NCBI RefSeq assembly: GCF_018336815.1
Contig: NZ_CP050497.1
Location: 2,418,001 to 2,482,000 of the forward strand
Direction: 5' to 3'
DNA length: 64,000 nucleotides
Origin: Treponema vincentii
Lineage (GTDB): Bacteria; Spirochaetota; Spirochaetia; Treponematales; Treponemataceae
The notes beneath the pieces were generated by a model that searched no databases, was not told where the DNA came from, and worked only from the letters and a program-made list of their open reading frames with translations. The translations under genes were made by a program, and so were the position numbers. Below, one piece after another: positions 59,985-64,000 of the stretch. Positions within the stretch are counted from its first letter, which is position 1, and the number at the start of each line of letters is the position of its first letter.

Positions 59985-61427
59985 TTAATGTGCTTTTAAA
60001 AACGCCTTGTAGGCTCGGTATGCCATTAAAAGGTCTACTTTACTGATCAATTCGATGGGGGCATGCATCGACAATACCGGCACTCCGCAGTCTACGACTT
60101 CCGTTCCGTACTTAGCGAGGATGTAGGCTATCGTACCTCCTCCCCCGGCGTCGGTCATACCGAGTTCCGCCGTCTGCCAGACAACATTGTTGGTGTCGAA
60201 TAAATGCCTGATCTTTTGGAGATATTCGGCGTTTGCGTCATTTGAGCCGCCCTTGCCGCCGGAGCCGGTGTATTTGTTGATGCAGATACCGTTGCCGATA
60301 AACGCCGAATTGAGCTTTTCAAATACGGACGTAAACGCGGGGTCATAACCGGCGGACACATCGGCAGATAACATACAGGAGTTAGCAAATGCGCGGCGCA
60401 CGCCTAAATCGCAGGGAGCATTTTGCAGGGCGGCAATCTCCGCGACCATGTTTTCAAAGTAGAGCGCTGTCATGCCGGTATTACCGACCGAACCGATCTC
60501 TTCTTTATCGGCAAAGAGGGCGACGGCGGTCTTTGCGGGAGTCCCCGAAACTTCGAGCATCGCTTTCAGTGTGGTATAGGCGCATACGCGGTCATCATGG
60601 CCGTGCCCTGCAATCATCGAGTTATCAAGCCCGACATTCCGCGCCTTTCCTGCGGGGACAATCTCGAGTTCCGCAACGCGGAAATCTTCTTCCGTAATGC
60701 CGTATTTTTGATTCAAGATTTTTAAGATATTTTCCTTAACGGGAGACTCCTTATCTCCTTTTTTATCCTCTTTAGATTTGTCTTTTTTCTTATCATCCGA
60801 TTCATCCGGCGTTGCAGGTTTCATATTCCCGACAAGGACATTGAGCTGCTCGGCGGTAATGCCTTCCGCTAAGGTTTCCTGCAGCTGCTTTTTTGAAAGA
60901 TGGATGAGCAAGTCACTGATAAAGAGCACAGGATCGTTTTCATCTTCACCGATGCATATTTCAACCTTCTTGCCTTCTTTGGTAAAGATGACCCCGTGAA
61001 TAGCGAGCGGAATTGCAGTCCACTGGTACTTTTTGATACCGCCGTAATAGTGGGTCTTTAAAAACACGAGGTTGGAATCTTCATAGAGGGGCATCTGCTT
61101 GACGTCGAGACGCGGGCTATCGATATGAGCGCCGACAATATTCATCCCCTGCATGATATCCTCGCCGAGCACCATCATCACAACGGACTTATCTTTATTG
61201 TTAAGATAGACCTTTGTACCCGCAGGCGCTTTTCCGCTCTTTATCACTTCTTCAAGCGGCTTAAAACCTGCTTCCTTTGCCTGCCGTATAATTTGAGCGG
61301 CGCATTCGCGTTCGGTCTTTCCGGTGTTTAAAAATGAGATGTAATTTTGAGAAAGCGTTTGCATCTCGGCAAGTTCACTTTCGGTGAGCTTTTCCCATGC
61401 TGTTTTTGCTTTATACGTGAGTTCCAT
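59985..61427 (-). CDS. M18 family aminopeptidase
   Basis: This 480-residue metallopeptidase has the M18 motifs GAHIDSPRLDVK, GHGHDDRVCAYTTLKAM, ADKEEIGSVGNTG, SADVSAGYDPAF and SMHAPIELISKVD, which hold the two metal ions. A lysine/aspartate-rich insertion near residues 210-235 (DDKKKDKSKEDKKGDKE) is unusual and probably a surface loop. It is cytosolic, probably trimming peptides. Confidence 0.93.
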   Translation of the reverse strand: MELTYKAKTAWEKLTESELAEMQTLSQNYISFLNTGKTERECAAQIIRQAKEAGFKPLEEVIKSGKAPAGTKVYLNNKDKSVVMMVLGEDIMQGMNIVGAHIDSPRLDVKQMPLYEDSNLVFLKTHYYGGIKKYQWTAIPLAIHGVIFTKEGKKVEICIGEDENDPVLFISDLLIHLSKKQLQETLAEGITAEQLNVLVGNMKPATPDESDDKKKDKSKEDKKGDKESPVKENILKILNQKYGITEEDFRVAELEIVPAGKARNVGLDNSMIAGHGHDDRVCAYTTLKAMLEVSGTPAKTAVALFADKEEIGSVGNTGMTALYFENMVAEIAALQNAPCDLGVRRAFANSCMLSADVSAGYDPAFTSVFEKLNSAFIGNGICINKYTGSGGKGGSNDANAEYLQKIRHLFDTNNVVWQTAELGMTDAGGGGTIAYILAKYGTEVVDCGVPVLSMHAPIELISKVDLLMAYRAYKAFLKAH

Positions 61428-61620
61428 AGTGCACCTTCTTAATTATGTGATGTATCAAATTATCAACCAATTTCTAAAAACTTTAGATGTTGAGTTTAAT
61501 CATCAGATGGGGCAGTATATACTATTGAAGAGAATTATAAAAGAGGTACATCACGATGCCGGAATATCAAAAAAAACTGGACAACCGTCAGAAAGTCAGC
61601 TACACTATAGAAAGATAGTT

Positions 61621-61659
61621 GGACATCTCTAAAAAACCGGTCAGCTTTTAAAGATGTCC
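61621..61659. repeat. Dispersed hairpin copy 4
   Basis: GGACATCT and AGATGTCC pair perfectly, and TAAAA/TTTTA continue the stem after one mismatch. It lies 26 bases upstream of the symporter start. The remaining 61428-61620 contains no gene I can support. Confidence 0.6.
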
Positions 61660-61684
61660 TGACACTTTTAAAAAGGAGTTTATT

Positions 61685-62872
61685 GTGAGTGCAAAAAAAT
61701 TAGGTCTATTGCCGCGTCTTATTATTGCAATCGTTGCCGGTATTTTAATCGGTAACTTGACGCGCTCCATCCATTTGCCGTTGCCTGTTCAGATTTTGGC
61801 AACCTTTAACGGGGTATTCGGCAACTTTCTCAGCTTTATCATTCCGCTGATCATTCTTGGATTTGTCATTCCGGGTATCGCGGATCTGGGTTCCGACGCA
61901 GGAAAGCTGCTCGCTATCACTGCCGGTATTGCGTACGGTTCAACACTGCTTGCCGGTACGTTGGCCTTTGTAACCGATTCCATATTCTTCCCGTTCTTTT
62001 TAAGTTCTCATGTGGATGTTTTTTCCCATGCGAACCCTGAAGATGCGCTGCTGCCCGGCTTATTCGGTATCGATATGCCGCCGCTGATGGGCGTTATGAC
62101 TGCGTTGATTTTAAGCTTTGTTCTGGGTATCGGTATTGCGGTAACCCGTTCTGAAACATTAAAAAATGCAGCACGCGAATTTCAGAATATCGTTACGAAA
62201 GTTATCGAAGTTATCATTATTCCGCTTCTGCCGATTCATATTTTAGGCGTATTTACCAACATGACCCATGCGGGACAAGTTGGGCTTATCCTCAAGGTAT
62301 TTATCAAAGTATTTGCAATCGTCATTGCGCTGCACGTCATCATGATACTTATTCAGTACATCATTGCCTGTACCATTGCAAAACGGAATCCCTTTACGTC
62401 GATTAAGACGATGCTACCGGCGTATGTTACCGCATTGGGAACGCAGTCTTCTGCTGCGACCATACCGGTAACGCTTGCTTCCGCCAAGAAAATCGGTATT
62501 CAGGAAAAAATTGCGGACTTTGTTATTCCGCTCTGCGCAACCATCCACCTTGCAGGAAGTACCATCACCCTTACCAGCTGCTCGATGGCTATCCTGATCC
62601 TGCACGGACAAACAGCGAGCGCCGGCGTTATGCTCCCGTTTATCGCAATCTTGGGTATCGCAATGGTTGCAGCCCCCGGTATCCCCGGCGGCGCCGTTAT
62701 GGCAGCGCTTGGCTTTGTTCAGTCCATTCTCGGCTTTAACGACACGATGAGTTCATTGATTATCGCGCTCTATATTGCACAGGACAGCTTCGGAACTGCA
62801 TGTAACGTAACCGGAGACGGCGCCATCGCCATTTTGGTCGACGCCATTTCGAAGGATAAAAAGAAGGCGTAA
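61685..62872 (+). CDS. Dicarboxylate/amino acid:cation symporter (DAACS)
   Basis: The 395-residue transporter has about eight to ten membrane segments. The re-entrant loop motif LGTQSSAATIPVTL (SSAATxP type) and the AGSTITLTSCSM region mark the glutamate/dicarboxylate:Na+ symporter family. It starts at GTG with AAGGAG 6-7 bases upstream. The exact substrate is not shown. It is followed by pyk after 29 bases and may share its transcript. Confidence 0.92.
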   Translation: MSAKKLGLLPRLIIAIVAGILIGNLTRSIHLPLPVQILATFNGVFGNFLSFIIPLIILGFVIPGIADLGSDAGKLLAITAGIAYGSTLLAGTLAFVTDSIFFPFFLSSHVDVFSHANPEDALLPGLFGIDMPPLMGVMTALILSFVLGIGIAVTRSETLKNAAREFQNIVTKVIEVIIIPLLPIHILGVFTNMTHAGQVGLILKVFIKVFAIVIALHVIMILIQYIIACTIAKRNPFTSIKTMLPAYVTALGTQSSAATIPVTLASAKKIGIQEKIADFVIPLCATIHLAGSTITLTSCSMAILILHGQTASAGVMLPFIAILGIAMVAAPGIPGGAVMAALGFVQSILGFNDTMSSLIIALYIAQDSFGTACNVTGDGAIAILVDAISKDKKKA

Positions 62873-62901
62873 AGACATACTTTCATTCGATAGGAGAAAA
62901 G

Positions 62902-64000
62902 ATGAAAAAGACAAAGATTGTCTGTACTATCGGTCCCGCTTCCGACTCGGAAGAAATACTGCGTGAATTATTTAAGGCAGGGCTCAACGTATGCCGCCTT
63001 AATTTTTCGCACGGTACGCATGAAGAGCACCAGATCCGTATCGACCGTATCAAGAAGATTCGACAGGAACTCAACTTGCCGATTGCGATTATGCTGGACA
63101 CCAAGGGGCCGGAAATACGGCTGAAAAACTTCGGCGTTAATTCCGTACAGCTGAGCAAGGGACAGCAATTTACGCTTACCGTACGCGATGTTGTCGGCGA
63201 TGAAAAAATATGCAGCGTAACCTATAAGAACCTTGCGCAGGAAGTACAGCCTAATAATCGCATCCTTATAGATGACGGCTTAATCGAACTGAAGGTCGAG
63301 CGGATCGATAACGGCGCCGATATTATCTGTACCGTCATGAGCGACGGCCCCGTATCGAATCATAAGGGCATCAATATTCCCGGAGCAAAAATCAATCTTC
63401 CCTTCCTGAGCGAGCAGGATATTTCCGACTTAAAGTTCGGCGCTCAAAACGAGGTTGATTTTGTAGCGGCCTCATTTACCCGCGGCCCTGCGGATATCTT
63501 AAGCATCCGCAAGGTCTTGGAGGAAGCAAATGGGAACAATATCCACATTATTGCGAAAATCGAAAACCAAGAAGGCGTCGACTCCATCGACAAAATTATT
63601 GAAGTTTCCGACGGTATCATGGTTGCTCGCGGCGATTTAGGTATCGAAATTCCGCCGGAAGAAATTCCGCTCGTGCAAAAGATGATTATCCGTAAAACGT
63701 TGCGGGCAAGTAAACCGGCAATTACGGCAACCCAAATGCTTGAGTCGATGACGCATAATCCTCGCCCGACGCGGGCGGAGGTTACCGATGTTGCAAACGC
63801 CATCTTTGACGGAACGAGCGCCATTATGCTTTCAGGAGAAACGGCTGCGGGAAAATATCCGGTAGAAACCGTTAAGATGATGCACCGCATTGCCGTTACA
63901 ACCGAAAATTCGTTAAACTACGACAAGATTATGGGGGCGGTTGCCCGGGAGCATTCTTTGACCATTACGAATGCCATCGCACACGCAACCTGTTCTATGG
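62902..64000 (+). CDS. pyk: Pyruvate kinase (C-terminal part cut by the window end)
   Basis: ATG 62902, with AGGAG 6-7 bases upstream, begins MKKTKIVCTIGPASDSEEIL. The open frame runs to the right edge (366 codons). The LNFSHGTHEEH segment, MLDTKGPEIR, catalytic lysine in HIIAKIENQEG, MVARGDLGIEIP and ATQMLESMTHNPRPTRAEV signature are present. It converts phosphoenolpyruvate and ADP to pyruvate and ATP. Confidence 0.97.
   Translation, partial: MKKTKIVCTIGPASDSEEILRELFKAGLNVCRLNFSHGTHEEHQIRIDRIKKIRQELNLPIAIMLDTKGPEIRLKNFGVNSVQLSKGQQFTLTVRDVVGDEKICSVTYKNLAQEVQPNNRILIDDGLIELKVERIDNGADIICTVMSDGPVSNHKGINIPGAKINLPFLSEQDISDLKFGAQNEVDFVAASFTRGPADILSIRKVLEEANGNNIHIIAKIENQEGVDSIDKIIEVSDGIMVARGDLGIEIPPEEIPLVQKMIIRKTLRASKPAITATQMLESMTHNPRPTRAEVTDVANAIFDGTSAIMLSGETAAGKYPVETVKMMHRIAVTTENSLNYDKIMGAVAREHSLTITNAIAHATCSM

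Noticed and set aside
61449-61632. 60-codon plus-strand frame upstream of the symporter
   Set aside because: No RBS, runs through a dispersed hairpin, and no conserved features; treated as intergenic.

Overview
The window looks like a chromosomal segment of a spirochaete, most likely an oral-type Treponema (inference from gene content, no search run). Pointers are a Pur-alpha-type nucleic-acid-binding protein of the Borrelia BpuR kind, a CMP-aminoethylphosphonate pathway whose last enzyme is the cytidylyltransferase-transaminase fusion known from T. denticola (PntC), and several PD-(D/E)XK nuclease genes of the Rpn and AAA-ATPase-like types. The housekeeping flanks are visibly richer in G+C than the AT-rich centre.

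Layout. (1) 1-7662, housekeeping: RidA (partial), enolase, a UPF0158-GNAT fusion, tRNA-Arg, tRNA-His, def-fmt, a PASTA protein and uvrB. (2) 7661-10443, accessory: palindromic repeats, an Rpn-family nuclease gene inserted behind uvrB with a second diverged copy of the uvrB tail, perfect hairpins and three unrecognised small genes. (3) 10646-49430, minus strand: a large surface-glycan locus. It encodes export and chain-length proteins (SLBB/Wza-like, Wzz), dTDP-L-rhamnose synthesis (rfbA, C, D, B), glycosyltransferases, an EpsG-type polymerase, a Wzx flippase, all five steps to UDP-ManNAc3NAcA (wbpA and wbpI in one place, wbpB, wbpE and wbpD in another), a legionaminic-acid pathway (legB-, legC-, legG-, legI-like and a legF-ptmE fusion), and a UbiA/HAD/SDR/SMR group. 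(4) 49480-52039: a gene remnant, a small gene, a HEPN/MNT pair and a DUF4143 ATPase. (5) 52178-56459: the phosphonate operon aepX-aepY-pntC. (6) 56562-64000, housekeeping: VanZ, BpuR-like, phosphohexomutase, M18 aminopeptidase, a DAACS symporter and pyruvate kinase (partial).

How the parts fit. The glycan and phosphonate genes can together supply rhamnose, a diacetamido-mannuronic acid, a legionaminic-type nonulosonic acid and CMP-AEP for a surface polymer or glycoprotein. The locus carries signs of contingency control. There are long G/C tracts in or between coding regions: G8 in wzz, G9 in legG, C10 joining legG to an aminotransferase-like domain, G11 in ubiA (out of frame as given) and G7 in wzx. 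Seven genes also carry single-base frameshifts in A/T runs; whether these are biological or consensus errors cannot be decided from one sequence.

Toxin/defence-like modules are embedded in or beside the glycan locus: an AAA/PD-(D/E)XK gene, AbiEii with a partner, AAA ATPase plus DUF4276, two HEPN/MNT pairs and a DUF4143 ATPase. Two nuclease genes (Rpn at uvrB, AAA/PD-(D/E)XK at rfbC) sit exactly at a gene end and are flanked by duplicates of that end. This is the most unusual pattern in the window.
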